Shown piece after piece: positions 37,386 to 46,219 of a DNA stretch of 64,000 nt. The DNA lies in NCBI RefSeq assembly GCF_007992435.1, contig NZ_BKAG01000026.1, positions 1 to 64,000 of the forward strand, read 5' to 3'. The notes beneath the pieces were generated by a model. The model searched no databases, was not told where the DNA came from, and worked only from the letters and a program-made list of their open reading frames with translations. A program made the position numbers and the translations under genes. Numbering within the stretch: position 1 is the stretch's first letter; every line of letters starts with the position of its first letter. Source of the stretch: Prosthecobacter gellanilyticus (lineage in GTDB: Bacteria > Verrucomicrobiota > Verrucomicrobiia > Verrucomicrobiales > Verrucomicrobiaceae).

Positions 37386-38510
37386 TCAGAGACCCTTTGC
37401 CACTTCTATGAAGGCTTCCGCGAGAGCGCTCCAGTCTTCAGCCGTGCTATCCCAGCCGCCGCTGACACGGACCACGCGCTTCAGCTCTTCCCAATCTGTG
37501 CCCAGGGCCTGCACGACGACGGAAGAGCCCTCCTTCCCGGAGCTGCAGGCGGAGCCGGTGGAGATGGCAAAGCCGGCGCGGCTCATGCGCGTGAGCCATT
37601 TCAGGTTCGAATGCTCTGGCATGACCATGAGCACGGTGTTCCAGAGACGTGGCGCACCCTCGCTGATGATGCGCAGATCGGGGAAAGCCTGCTTCATGCT
37701 CGCGGCAAAGGCATCTCGCAAAGCGGTCTGCGTCTGTGCGACCTCTGACAAGCGTGGTGTGATAACCTCAAGCGCGGTCACCATGGCCTCGATGCCGGGA
37801 TAATTTTCCGTGCCTGCACGTCGACTGCTTTCCTGCGGACCTCCGAGGAGCAGAGGGAAGGACTCTGCCTCATCTGCGAGCACCAGGAAGCCGGTGCCCT
37901 TCGGCCCGCCGAACTTATGCGCGCTGCCGGTGAGGTAGTCGCAGGTGCCGAGCGAGGATGCATCAAGCTTGCCGATCCACTGCGCGGCATCGCTGTGGAA
38001 GCGCGCGCCATGCTCGCGGCACATCTTTAAAAGCTCCGGCCAGGGCTGGAGCACGCCGCTTTCGTTGTTCGCGGCCATGATGGAGACGAGCGCGGGCTGC
38101 TTTTCTAACAACAAGCGCTTCAAAACATCTGGCTGCACCACGCCTTCAGCATCCACCGGGATCTCGACGACCCGCGCACGACCGAGCCAGGCACGGGCGG
38201 CCTCGCGCACGCAGGGATGCTCGATGGCGGAGATGGCCACGCAGGCATCCGGCGGCAGACAACGAGCAAGGCCCGCGAACAATGTATTGTTAGACTCCGT
38301 GGCTCCTGAAGTGAAGACTATGCGCTCTGCTTCAGCGCCGAGAAGATCGCCCAGACGTTCGCGGGCAGACTCAAGCGCCTGGCTGGCAAAGCCGGCCTCG
38401 CGGTAAAGACTGGAAGGATTATGCCAGTGCTTCTCCGAAGCGCGCAGCCATGCCTCACGCGCGGCAGGATGCAGCGGCGTGGTGGCATTGTGATCAAAGT
38501 AAGCAGGCAT
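37386..38510 (-). CDS. Cysteine desulfurase (NifS/IscS family)
   Basis: The 374-residue class V aminotransferase-fold protein has the PLP Lys K199 in LTGSAHKFGGPKG and the persulfide Cys C322 in STGSACSSGKEG. The N-terminal YFDHNATTPLHPAAREA and TSGATESNNTL motifs are typical. It mobilises sulfur from cysteine for iron-sulfur clusters or thiolation. No iscU or sufE gene is adjacent, so which pathway it serves is unclear. The last bases lie 6 bp from a half repeat element. Confidence 0.93.
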   Translation of the reverse strand: MPAYFDHNATTPLHPAAREAWLRASEKHWHNPSSLYREAGFASQALESARERLGDLLGAEAERIVFTSGATESNNTLFAGLARCLPPDACVAISAIEHPCVREAARAWLGRARVVEIPVDAEGVVQPDVLKRLLLEKQPALVSIMAANNESGVLQPWPELLKMCREHGARFHSDAAQWIGKLDASSLGTCDYLTGSAHKFGGPKGTGFLVLADEAESFPLLLGGPQESSRRAGTENYPGIEAMVTALEVITPRLSEVAQTQTALRDAFAASMKQAFPDLRIISEGAPRLWNTVLMVMPEHSNLKWLTRMSRAGFAISTGSACSSGKEGSSVVVQALGTDWEELKRVVRVSGGWDSTAEDWSALAEAFIEVAKGL

Positions 38511-38581
38511 ATGATACTAACCAATAATAGAACTTACACACAGATGACTTCCGATATTCGTCATTCGGACTTCGGATTTCC

Positions 38582-40039
38582 TCATTTCTGCAACGGTTCC
38601 CGATACGACTCGGTCATGAGTTTTTCCAGCTTGGTCACAAGCTCAGGCTGCTCGGCAGCGAGGTTTTTCTCCTCGCCGATATCGCTTTCGAGATTGAAGA
38701 GCTGCTTCGTGAGCTTTCCAGGCTGCTTCTTGGCCTTGTTGTCATCCTTTTTGCTCGCGCCCGTGTTGAGGTGGATGAGCTTCCAGGGCCACTGCAGCAC
38801 AGCTTTCTTGCCACCCTGCTCATTGAAATACCAGCAGAGATGCGAGTGCTGCTTCTGACCTTCCTTGCCCAGCAATGTGGGCACGAAGGAGATGCCATCA
38901 GTCTCGGTCTTCACGAGTTGTTCAGAGAGCTCGGCGACGGTGGGCAGCAGATCCTGGAAACCGCTGACGTGATCACTCACGCTGCCAGCTTTCACCTTGC
39001 CGGGCCACCAGGCGATCAAGGGCACGCGGATGCCGCCATCAGTGAGGTCTCGCTTTGTGCCTTTGAAGTCGCCGTTGCTGTTGAAGAAGTTGCTGTCGTG
39101 ACCGCCTTCGTGATGCGGGCCGTTGTCGCTGGAGAAAAGCACGAGCGTGTTTTCGGCGAGACCGAGTTTGGTGAGTTGATCCATGATGCGGCCGACCTCT
39201 TGATCGAGGAACCAGACAAGCTGCGCGAAGCCCTTTTCCGCGTCTGGCCAGTCCTTGCTGGCAAACTGTCCATAGTCCGGACTCTCCATGCCATGACCGA
39301 GAGGAGATCCCTTCCCTGCCTCGTTGTTCGTGTGCGGCACATTGAGCGCGTAGTAGAGGAAGAAAGGTTTTTCTTTCTCACCTGCCCAGCCGCTGATGAG
39401 ACGCTGCACTTCGTCCGAGCAGAGCTGCGGCACCCATTCTTTACGACCATCCAAAGGTGCCACGCCGGTGCCCACGAGATCGCTGTCTTTGTAATCGGAG
39501 GCATCTTTAAAGCTGCCAGGGATCACCGTGTTGGTCAGCTCCTTGACCTGGCCATTGTGAATGATGGCCTTGGTATAAAAATTGTGCGCGTGACTGGTGC
39601 CCACGTAGCCGAAGAACTGCTCGAAACCTTTGCGCTCCGGGTCATCCAGCGGCAGCGGTTTGCCGAGCCCGAACTTGCCGATGCAGGCGGTGTGATAACC
39701 GGCGCTCTTCAGCAGGCTCGGCACGGTAAGATCACTGTCTGGAACGATCCAGGGATCATTCCCACGCACGCGGCAGTGGCCGGAGTGCAGGCCGGTCATG
39801 AGCACACAGCGTGAGGGCGCGCAGACGGTACTGCCCGCGTAGTGGCGGGTGAACTTCATGCCCTCCGCTGCCATGCGGTCGATGTTCGGGGTCTTGAGGC
39901 CGGACTTCTGCCCGTAGCAGCCGAGGTCGCCATAACCCAGGTCATCGGCGAGGATGTAGATGATGTTGGGCTTGGCCGCTACCGCGCCTGAGGCGAGGCA
40001 AAGCAGGGCAAACAGGAGGCTGGAGAGGCGGAGAGTCAT
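38582..40039 (-). CDS. Secreted formylglycine sulfatase
   Basis: The 485-residue protein has a signal peptide (LSSLLFALLCLASGAVAA) and the sulfatase core: metal Asp residues D32/D33 in YILADDLGYGDLGCYG, and the formylglycine site C73 in TVCAPSRCVLMTG with the CxPSR consensus. Metal site FSSDNGPHHEGG lies mid-way. It is expected to need a formylglycine-generating enzyme and to remove sulfate from polysaccharides, as is common in this phylum. The long upstream extension of the frame overlaps mutS on the other strand and is rejected, so the start is the ATG at 40039. Confidence 0.93.
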   Translation of the reverse strand: MTLRLSSLLFALLCLASGAVAAKPNIIYILADDLGYGDLGCYGQKSGLKTPNIDRMAAEGMKFTRHYAGSTVCAPSRCVLMTGLHSGHCRVRGNDPWIVPDSDLTVPSLLKSAGYHTACIGKFGLGKPLPLDDPERKGFEQFFGYVGTSHAHNFYTKAIIHNGQVKELTNTVIPGSFKDASDYKDSDLVGTGVAPLDGRKEWVPQLCSDEVQRLISGWAGEKEKPFFLYYALNVPHTNNEAGKGSPLGHGMESPDYGQFASKDWPDAEKGFAQLVWFLDQEVGRIMDQLTKLGLAENTLVLFSSDNGPHHEGGHDSNFFNSNGDFKGTKRDLTDGGIRVPLIAWWPGKVKAGSVSDHVSGFQDLLPTVAELSEQLVKTETDGISFVPTLLGKEGQKQHSHLCWYFNEQGGKKAVLQWPWKLIHLNTGASKKDDNKAKKQPGKLTKQLFNLESDIGEEKNLAAEQPELVTKLEKLMTESYREPLQK

Positions 40040-40174
40040 GCGTGGCGCATTGAAACGATGCCCTCCGCCCATGACTACCAGTTTTTTATCCCCTTCCGCC
40101 CTCATTGCTTGACCATCCCTTGACCTCTTGACCACTCTCCCGACCATCACGCCCTTCCCAATCTGATTTCCTCC

Positions 40175-42715
40175 ATGTCCGACGCCGCCACCACTCCCAT
40201 GATGAAGCAGTATCTCGCCATGCGGCGGGAGCTGCCGGAGGACGTGCTGCTGTTCTTCCGGCTGGGGGACTTCTATGAGCTGTTTTTTGAGGATGCGAAG
40301 ACCGCCTCGCCGATCCTGAATGTGGCGCTGACGAAGCGCAACGGCGTGCCGATGTGCGGGGTGCCGCATCACTCCTCGCAGGGCTACATCGCGAAGCTGA
40401 TCAAGGCTGGCAAGCGCGTGGCGATCGGCGAACAGACAAGTGATCCGGTGCCGGGAAAGATCGTGGAGCGTGCGATCTCGCAGATCCTCAGTGCGGGCAC
40501 AGTAAACGATCTCAATCTCCTGGATGCCAGCCGGCCGAACTATCTCGCTGCGGTGTTTCGCGAGGGGAAGAAATTTGGCCTCGCCTGTGTGGACCACACG
40601 ACGGGTGAGTTTGAGGTGGCCGAGTTCAAGGACGCGATCGAGCTCGCGGACGAGCTGGAGCGCCTGCAGCCTAGCGAACTATTGTATAGCGATGAGCAGC
40701 GCGATGTCATCGAGGCGCTCGGTTCGCCGGTCGCCGCGCTGGCGGTGGAAGGTTATCTCTATCTGCTGGACCAGGCTGAGCACAGTCTGACGCAGCATTT
40801 CAAGGTGCAGTCACTGGACGGTTTCGGCTGCCAGGGCCTGCGGGCCTCCATCTGTGCGGCCGGGGCCATCCTGCAGTATCTGCAGTTCCAGCTCCGCCGC
40901 AGTGTGGAGCACATCCAGCGCCTGCGCGTGGCACAGATCAGTGAGGTGGTGCTGATCGATGCTGCGAGCCAGAGCCATCTGGAGCTGGTGAATGCGCGTG
41001 GTGGCAATCAGCATACTCTTTTGAGTGCGCTGGACCGCACCTGCACCTCCATGGGCGCCCGCAAGCTGCGCCACTGGGTGCTGCATCCGCTGCGTGACCT
41101 GGATGTGCTGACACAGCGCCAGGATATGGTGTCCGCGTTTCTTGATGAGCCCATTTTGTTAGGCCAGCTCCGCACCCTGCTGAAGGAGATCCGCGATCTG
41201 GAGCGCACGAGCTCCCGCTTGAGCCAGGGCAGCGGCAATGGCCGTGATCTGCAGGCGCTGGCGGTTTCGCTGGAGGTGGTGCCCGCTCTGAAGACGCTTC
41301 TGGACGTAGCACCCCATTCCGATGGGGTGGCAGGTGATGCGAGCGCTCGATCCTCACCCCATTGGAATGGGGTGGTACGTCACCTGCATGACCTGACCCC
41401 GCTCTGCCAAGAGATCCAGCGCGCGATCGCGGACGAGCCACCGATGCAGATCAAGGAAGGCGGTGTCTTCCGTGAAGGTTATCTGCCGGAGCTGGATGAG
41501 CTGCGCAATGCTTCTTCGTTAGGCCGCCAGTGGATCGCGGATCTGCAGAACCGCGAGATCGAGCGCACGGGCATCAAGAGCCTGAAGATCAAATACAACG
41601 CGGTCTTTGGCTACTTCATCGAGATCACGAAAGCGAACGTGGGCAGTGTGCCAACGGACTATCATCGCAAGCAGACGACGGTGAACGGTGAGCGCTACAT
41701 CACGGACGAGCTCAAGCGCATGGAAGACAAGATCCTCGGTGCCGAGGAGCGCAGCAAGGCGCTGGAGTATGAGGAGTTCGTGGCGCTGCGTGGCCGGGTG
41801 CTGGAGCATCTGGCGCGCATTCAGGAGACGGCCGAGGCCATCGCGATTTTGGATTCGTTAGGCTCGCTGGCGGAGACTGCGCGCCTCTTCAACTACACGC
41901 GACCTGTGTTGAATGAGACGAGGAATCTCTTCATCCGTGATGGTCGGCATCCGGTGCTGGATCAGAACCTGGCCAGCGGTGAGCGTTTCGTGCCAAATGA
42001 CATCACGCTCGAGCCTGAGGAGAGCCGGCTCATCTTGATCACAGGTCCGAACATGGCCGGTAAGAGCACGTATTTACGCATGACCGCGCTGCTCACGCTG
42101 ATGGCGCAGATCGGCAGCTTCCTCCCCGTGGCCAGTGCCGAGATTGGCCTCGTGGACCGCATCTTCACGCGTATCGGTGCCAGCGATGACATCGCGCGCG
42201 GGCAATCCACCTTCATGGTGGAGATGAACGAGACCGCGCTCATCCTGAACAACGCCACAGAACGATCATTGGTTATTCTGGACGAGATCGGCCGTGGCAC
42301 GAGCACCTTTGACGGGCTCAGCATCGCCTGGAGCGTGGCCGAGCATCTGCATGACAAGGTGGGCGCGCGCACGCTCTTTGCCACGCATTACCATGAGATC
42401 ACGGCGCTGGCGCAGAGCCGCAATGCGGTGAAGAATTACAACGTGGCCGTGAAGGAGTGGAACCAGCAGATCATCTTCCTCCACAAGATCCTCCCCGGCA
42501 GCGCCGAGAAGAGCTACGGCATCCAGGTCGCGCGCCTCGCCGGTCTCCCCGAAAACGTCATCGACCGCGCGAAGGAAGTGCTGCAGCAGCTCGAGTCAGG
42601 TCATCAACCCGCAGAGAGTGTGAAGGAAGTGCCCGTGCCGACCAGCGTGCCCTCGAAGGCGCGGAAGAAAGCCAAGAGTGAGGCAGATGCGGGGCAGATG
42701 GATTTGTTTGGGTGA
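40175..42715 (+). CDS. mutS: DNA mismatch repair protein MutS
   Basis: The 846-residue protein is a complete MutS. The mismatch-reading motif is in RLGDFYELFFEDA, the connector, lever and clamp regions follow, and the ATPase has Walker A ITGPNMAGKSTYLRM, Walker B LVILDEIGRGTSTFDG and the H-loop LFATHYHEIT. It recognises mismatches and recruits MutL. Residues 378-403 contain an unusual segment (DVAPHSDGVAGDASARSS, then PHWNGVVRH) encoded by three palindromes, which looks like an in-frame repeat insertion in the lever region. The C-terminus ends QMDLFG. Confidence 0.97.
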   Translation: MSDAATTPMMKQYLAMRRELPEDVLLFFRLGDFYELFFEDAKTASPILNVALTKRNGVPMCGVPHHSSQGYIAKLIKAGKRVAIGEQTSDPVPGKIVERAISQILSAGTVNDLNLLDASRPNYLAAVFREGKKFGLACVDHTTGEFEVAEFKDAIELADELERLQPSELLYSDEQRDVIEALGSPVAALAVEGYLYLLDQAEHSLTQHFKVQSLDGFGCQGLRASICAAGAILQYLQFQLRRSVEHIQRLRVAQISEVVLIDAASQSHLELVNARGGNQHTLLSALDRTCTSMGARKLRHWVLHPLRDLDVLTQRQDMVSAFLDEPILLGQLRTLLKEIRDLERTSSRLSQGSGNGRDLQALAVSLEVVPALKTLLDVAPHSDGVAGDASARSSPHWNGVVRHLHDLTPLCQEIQRAIADEPPMQIKEGGVFREGYLPELDELRNASSLGRQWIADLQNREIERTGIKSLKIKYNAVFGYFIEITKANVGSVPTDYHRKQTTVNGERYITDELKRMEDKILGAEERSKALEYEEFVALRGRVLEHLARIQETAEAIAILDSLGSLAETARLFNYTRPVLNETRNLFIRDGRHPVLDQNLASGERFVPNDITLEPEESRLILITGPNMAGKSTYLRMTALLTLMAQIGSFLPVASAEIGLVDRIFTRIGASDDIARGQSTFMVEMNETALILNNATERSLVILDEIGRGTSTFDGLSIAWSVAEHLHDKVGARTLFATHYHEITALAQSRNAVKNYNVAVKEWNQQIIFLHKILPGSAEKSYGIQVARLAGLPENVIDRAKEVLQQLESGHQPAESVKEVPVPTSVPSKARKKAKSEADAGQMDLFG
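41310..41374. repeat. Nested palindromes inside the mutS coding sequence
   Basis: CACCCCATTCCGATGGGGTG (41310-41329), the central CGAGCGCTCG (41340-41349) and CACCCCATTGGAATGGGGTG (41355-41374) are each palindromic, and the outer two are also near-complements of each other. The block is read in frame and adds about 25 residues. This is the structure of a REP-like element tolerated within a gene. Confidence 0.85.
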
Positions 42716-42791
42716 AGCTTTAAGTGTAACGGTATCCATTTCAGAAATACTATTGCACAGAGGCTAAAACCTAAGTTAAAGATTCAATTAA

Positions 42792-43757
42792 ATGCGGATT
42801 GATACTCCAAACCTGAAGAAACAACCACTCTCAGCCATTCTTTGGTTTGTCTTCAACGCACTTGCTTCAGCCACTTCCATTATTGCCTTTATCCAGTTTG
42901 AGAAGTTCATTCCAGAAGGACCAAAGGGATACGTGTACGCGTGCGGACTTGTCTTGATCACGTCCTTGTCGATTGGCTATGCGATCTTCTTGCAGCGGAA
43001 AAAGCTTCATCGCTATGCCGACATAGCAATTTACTTCCATTTCGTTAATCATACGGTGCGAGATACGTTAACGTGGGTCAGAAATCGAATTCGAAACAAT
43101 CAGTTCTCTGAAGATGACTTTGAGGAAATAGATCTGGCAACGAACTCAATTGTTGATGCAATTGCGGGATGTTTTTCCGTTTTAACAGGCACCCAATGTG
43201 GAGTTTGTATCAAGGAGTTTGCCGACGGCCTATCACTCAGAGTCGCTCTACGTGACTCATTATCAAAAATGACTCGTGGGAAACCAGATCCACAGAGACA
43301 ACCACATCCGATTACCGAAGACACCCCCTGCAACAACGTGTTTTTTGGCGCTGATTCCTGTCTCAGATCATTTTGCTCAAATGATGTAGTTAGCTTATGG
43401 AGAATTAATAAATATAGTTCACCATCCTTTGAAATCTATGGAGGTCCGCCAGAAACCTTTACATTGTTCGGTCATCGTTTTGTGAAAGGATGGAAGCTCC
43501 ATTACAAAAGCACGCTAGCCTCTCCGATCAGATTTATGAGAAATCGGATGAATACTAGCAAATTAACAATATCGGAAAATCCCGCCAATTCCGAGTTTCA
43601 TTACTGGGGATTTCTTTGCGTAGATGCCAAAAAAAGACATGTGTTTGATATTCACCGCCATCCGGATGTGATAGCGGCATTCTCAGACTGTCTATACATA
43701 TACTTTAGTGAACTATATGATTCATTAGAAGACTACAAAGCGGCAAAAAAATCATGA
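42792..43757 (+). CDS. Two-helix membrane protein with C-terminal GAF-like domain
   Basis: The 321-residue protein has two N-terminal membrane helices (LSAILWFVFNALASATSIIA, then YVYACGLVLITSLSIGYAIF) and a large cytoplasmic part. Its pattern resembles a GAF domain: DAIAGCFSVLTGTQCGVCI at the start, FHYWGFLCVDAKKRHVFD near the end, then a helix ending CLYIYFSELYDSL. The DNA is markedly AT-rich compared with mutS just upstream, suggesting transfer. The stop overlaps the next start (ATGA at 43754). The GAF assignment is inference, and ligand and role are unknown. Confidence 0.7.
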   Translation: MRIDTPNLKKQPLSAILWFVFNALASATSIIAFIQFEKFIPEGPKGYVYACGLVLITSLSIGYAIFLQRKKLHRYADIAIYFHFVNHTVRDTLTWVRNRIRNNQFSEDDFEEIDLATNSIVDAIAGCFSVLTGTQCGVCIKEFADGLSLRVALRDSLSKMTRGKPDPQRQPHPITEDTPCNNVFFGADSCLRSFCSNDVVSLWRINKYSSPSFEIYGGPPETFTLFGHRFVKGWKLHYKSTLASPIRFMRNRMNTSKLTISENPANSEFHYWGFLCVDAKKRHVFDIHRHPDVIAAFSDCLYIYFSELYDSLEDYKAAKKS

Positions 43758-43966
43758 AAACAGACACTATAAGCCGTCCAACAATCGCGAAGGACCAAGA
43801 GATTGTCTCTGGTTTCGTGCCAGTCACAGGGCAACCGGAGAAAGTGCTAGAAGGTAAAATTCTGTACGGAAGTAGAATGGGGCGCATCGAACAGCGCGAA
43901 ATTACTGTGCAACTCCATTCGATTAGTGGGTTGTTTGCATCGCTTCGCGCCGTAGCAAAGGGGTGA
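43754..43966 (+). CDS. Small hypothetical protein coupled to the membrane-GAF gene
   Basis: The 70-residue protein starts MKTDTISRPTIAKDQEIVSG and has no recognised domain, signal peptide or membrane helix. Its ATG overlaps the stop of the preceding gene by 4 bp, which suggests translational coupling and a shared function. It lies in the same AT-rich islet. The 198 bp after it show no gene. Confidence 0.55.
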   Translation: MKTDTISRPTIAKDQEIVSGFVPVTGQPEKVLEGKILYGSRMGRIEQREITVQLHSISGLFASLRAVAKG

Positions 43967-44164
43967 GTTATTGCGCCTGTGATGTTAGTCTACGAAAACT
44001 TATATATTGATTCGAAGCGGAGAGTGGTGATCCCAAATCGATATTTTCATTTTGATGATTTGCCAAACAGCCCTCTTTAGGTCTTGAAAACTGGATGGTA
44101 TTTCGTTCGCCAGCCATTTATAAGAGCACCAGTAGGATGCCGTAGATCAAATGCGGAACCTACC

Positions 44165-44599
44165 TCACTTCTTCTTCCGCACGGGTTTCTCACCGAGGAT
44201 AAGCTGGCGCAGCAGGGGGCGGATCTTGTTTTCGGTGCGGCCGAACTTGTTCATGTCGAGGCCGCTCGTTTGGTATTCCACAGAGCCCACGACACTTGAT
44301 CCCCGATGCAAGTTAGCCTGGAAGTATTTGAGATACATGGCGAGGTCCCAATACCAGTTGGCGGAGTAGGTCAGGTAGTAGACATCTCCCGCAGGCGCCT
44401 TGTCCACCACCTCCACGGAGATTCCCATGGCCTGCACCTGCTTCACCATCTCCGGCTGTGTGCCTGACATGTGAATGTCATCGTTGTTCACGATGGCCAG
44501 ATGCTTCACCGGCGGATTGGGAGCGGAACCTTTGACCGTGACCGAATTGCATTGGCAGAGGAACAGACTGGACAGCGCGAGAAGAAGGAGGTGCTTCAT
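44165..44599 (-). CDS. Putative lipoprotein, function unknown
   Basis: The 144-residue protein has a lipoprotein signal (KHLLLLALSSLFLCQCNS) with lipobox Cys at residue 17. The mature part reads VKHLAIVNNDDIHMSGTQPE and later WYWDLAMYLKYFQANLHRG, and ends in a basic RKKK tail. I recognise no family. It is probably attached to the inner or outer membrane. It lies convergent with the AT-rich islet, and its own base composition is normal for the window. Confidence 0.7.
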   Translation of the reverse strand: MKHLLLLALSSLFLCQCNSVTVKGSAPNPPVKHLAIVNNDDIHMSGTQPEMVKQVQAMGISVEVVDKAPAGDVYYLTYSANWYWDLAMYLKYFQANLHRGSSVVGSVEYQTSGLDMNKFGRTENKIRPLLRQLILGEKPVRKKK

Positions 44600-44720
44600 G
44601 AATGGAGATGCGTTCTAGCAGCGGAGCGAGTGCGTTGGCAATAGGAATAGGAATAGGACGTATGCACAAGCTCCAACTTGTGCGCTTGCCAGCATTGCCA
44701 AGAATAGACAATCTAATCCA

Positions 44721-44933
44721 ATGACTGTCACGCTCATTGAACCAGCTTAGTCTTTGCTCCACGAGCAAGTCGCGAACGGGCAGTTTCCCAGCATTGAGGC
44801 CGCACTGGAAACAGCAGTTGAAGTCGTTTTTGGCCGCAAGGCCTCCCCTGCGCTTAAATCCCTGCTTGATGAGGCATTGTCGCATTCAGGACAAAGCATT
44901 CCAGTCTCACAGCTGCGCCGGAAAGTGGCATGA
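44721..44933 (+). pseudogene. ParD/RHH-type antitoxin-like gene with an in-frame amber codon
   Basis: Read through, the 70-codon frame gives MTVTLIEPA, a TAG at codon 10 (44748-44750), then SLLHEQVANGQFPSIEAALE and LKSLLDEALSHSGQSIPVSQ, ending RRKVA. The segment with VANGQFPSIEAAL matches the ribbon-helix-helix antitoxin pattern (VASGRYASASE type). A CAG-to-TAG change would explain the stop. No toxin frame follows before the gene at 45047, so it looks like an orphaned, inactivated antitoxin. It was not obvious as an ORF because of the stop. The rest of the gap 44600-45046 holds a small hairpin near 44662-44681 and nothing else recognised. Confidence 0.7.
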
Positions 44934-45046
44934 AGCCGGTTTGAGCAGCCTCAGATTCTGAACTGTTCGGAACATCGCACAAGGCTGGCAAACTCTGGCC
45001 TTTCAGGTGTTGCTTGTAGAAGCAGCGGGGACGACAGGGGCAGACT

Positions 45047-46159
45047 ATGAACACGCTTCGCATCGGTGCCATTGGCGCAGGAGGCTTCGGCCTGTTCGCT
45101 CTCCAGCAGTTTCTTCAAATCCCGGGCGTGGAGCTCGCGGGCATCGCGGGGACGTATCGTGAGGCGGCGCTGGCCGTGGCGCGGCGCTTTGGTGTGCCTG
45201 ATCTGGTGGAGGTGGATGCGCTGCTCGCAAGCCCGGAAGTCGATCTGGTGTACATCGCGACGCCGCCCTTCCTCCACTACGCGCAGGCCCTGGCGGCGCT
45301 GAATGCGGGCAAGCATGTGATCTGCGAAAAGCCGCTCGCCCTGACGGTGGCAGAAGCGGATGAACTGGTGGCGCTGGCCCAGGCCAAGAATCTCCTCTGC
45401 ATCGCCAATCTGATGCAGCGCTACAATCCGCTGTTTGAATCCGTGCGGCAGCTGGTCGAGTCCCGCGTGCTCGGCGAGTGCCTGCACGGCTGGTTTGAAA
45501 ACTACGCGAGCGATGAAGGGCTGCGAGCGGAGCACTGGTTCTGGGACCGCAAACTGAGCGGCGGCATCTTCATCGAGCATGGGGTGCATTTCTTTGATCT
45601 CTTCGAAGGCTGGCTGGGCCAGGGCGAGGTGGTGGCTGCACAGCGTGTGCTGAGGTCTGGCTCAGGCATTGAGGAGCAGGTGCAGTGCACGGTGCGCCAT
45701 GCGAGCGGTGCGCTGGTGAATTTTCATCACAGCTTCACGCAGCCCTCGCGCATGGACCGGCAGGAGTTTCGGCTGCTCTTTGAGCATGGTGATGTGACGC
45801 TGGAGGAATGGGTGCCGGTGCGTGCGCGCATCCGTGCCGCGGTGAACGAGGAGCAGACACGCACGCTGCTGGAGCTGTTTCCCGGCGCGAGTCTGGATGT
45901 GCTGAAGACCTATGGAGGCAGTGATCGTGCGGCGCGTGGCCGGTTCAAGGAGCTCGACTTCTCCCAGCAGATCGAGCTGCGCCACGGCTTGGGCGATGAC
46001 AAGATGCGCCGCTACTGTGAGCTGCTGCGCGAGCTCTTCACGGATCAGCTGGCCTGGCTGCGAGACCGCACGCATGTGCGAAAGGTGACGGAGCGAAACG
46101 GCCGTGACTCACTCGCGATGGCCGAGAAGGCGACACATCTCGCCGAGGCTTCCGCGTGA
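45047..46159 (+). CDS. Gfo/Idh/MocA family oxidoreductase
   Basis: The 370-residue NAD(P)-dependent dehydrogenase has an N-terminal Rossmann fold (TLRIGAIGAGGFGLFALQQF), DLVYIATPPFLHYAQALAAL, and the EKP motif in VICEKPLALTVAEADELV. The C-terminal beta-sheet domain contains GGIFIEHGVHFFDLFEGW, where the His is the probable catalytic residue. Substrates of the family are sugars or cyclitols, and this one has no signal peptide and no sugar operon beside it. A second, only distantly similar member is at 56548. Confidence 0.9.
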   Translation: MNTLRIGAIGAGGFGLFALQQFLQIPGVELAGIAGTYREAALAVARRFGVPDLVEVDALLASPEVDLVYIATPPFLHYAQALAALNAGKHVICEKPLALTVAEADELVALAQAKNLLCIANLMQRYNPLFESVRQLVESRVLGECLHGWFENYASDEGLRAEHWFWDRKLSGGIFIEHGVHFFDLFEGWLGQGEVVAAQRVLRSGSGIEEQVQCTVRHASGALVNFHHSFTQPSRMDRQEFRLLFEHGDVTLEEWVPVRARIRAAVNEEQTRTLLELFPGASLDVLKTYGGSDRAARGRFKELDFSQQIELRHGLGDDKMRRYCELLRELFTDQLAWLRDRTHVRKVTERNGRDSLAMAEKATHLAEASA

Positions 46160-46219
46160 TCGGCAACGGGGAGGAGTAAGAACAAACAAAAGGTTATCCT
46201 ACCGCTTGAGGTGCAGCCT

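Noticed and set aside
38771..39814. 347-codon plus-strand frame opposite the sulfatase
   Set aside because: It is a shadow of the sulfatase gene with no signal peptide or recognisable motif.
40040..40597. Upstream extension of the sulfatase frame on the minus strand
   Set aside because: It overlaps the mutS start on the other strand. The signal peptide and sulfatase core start at 40039.
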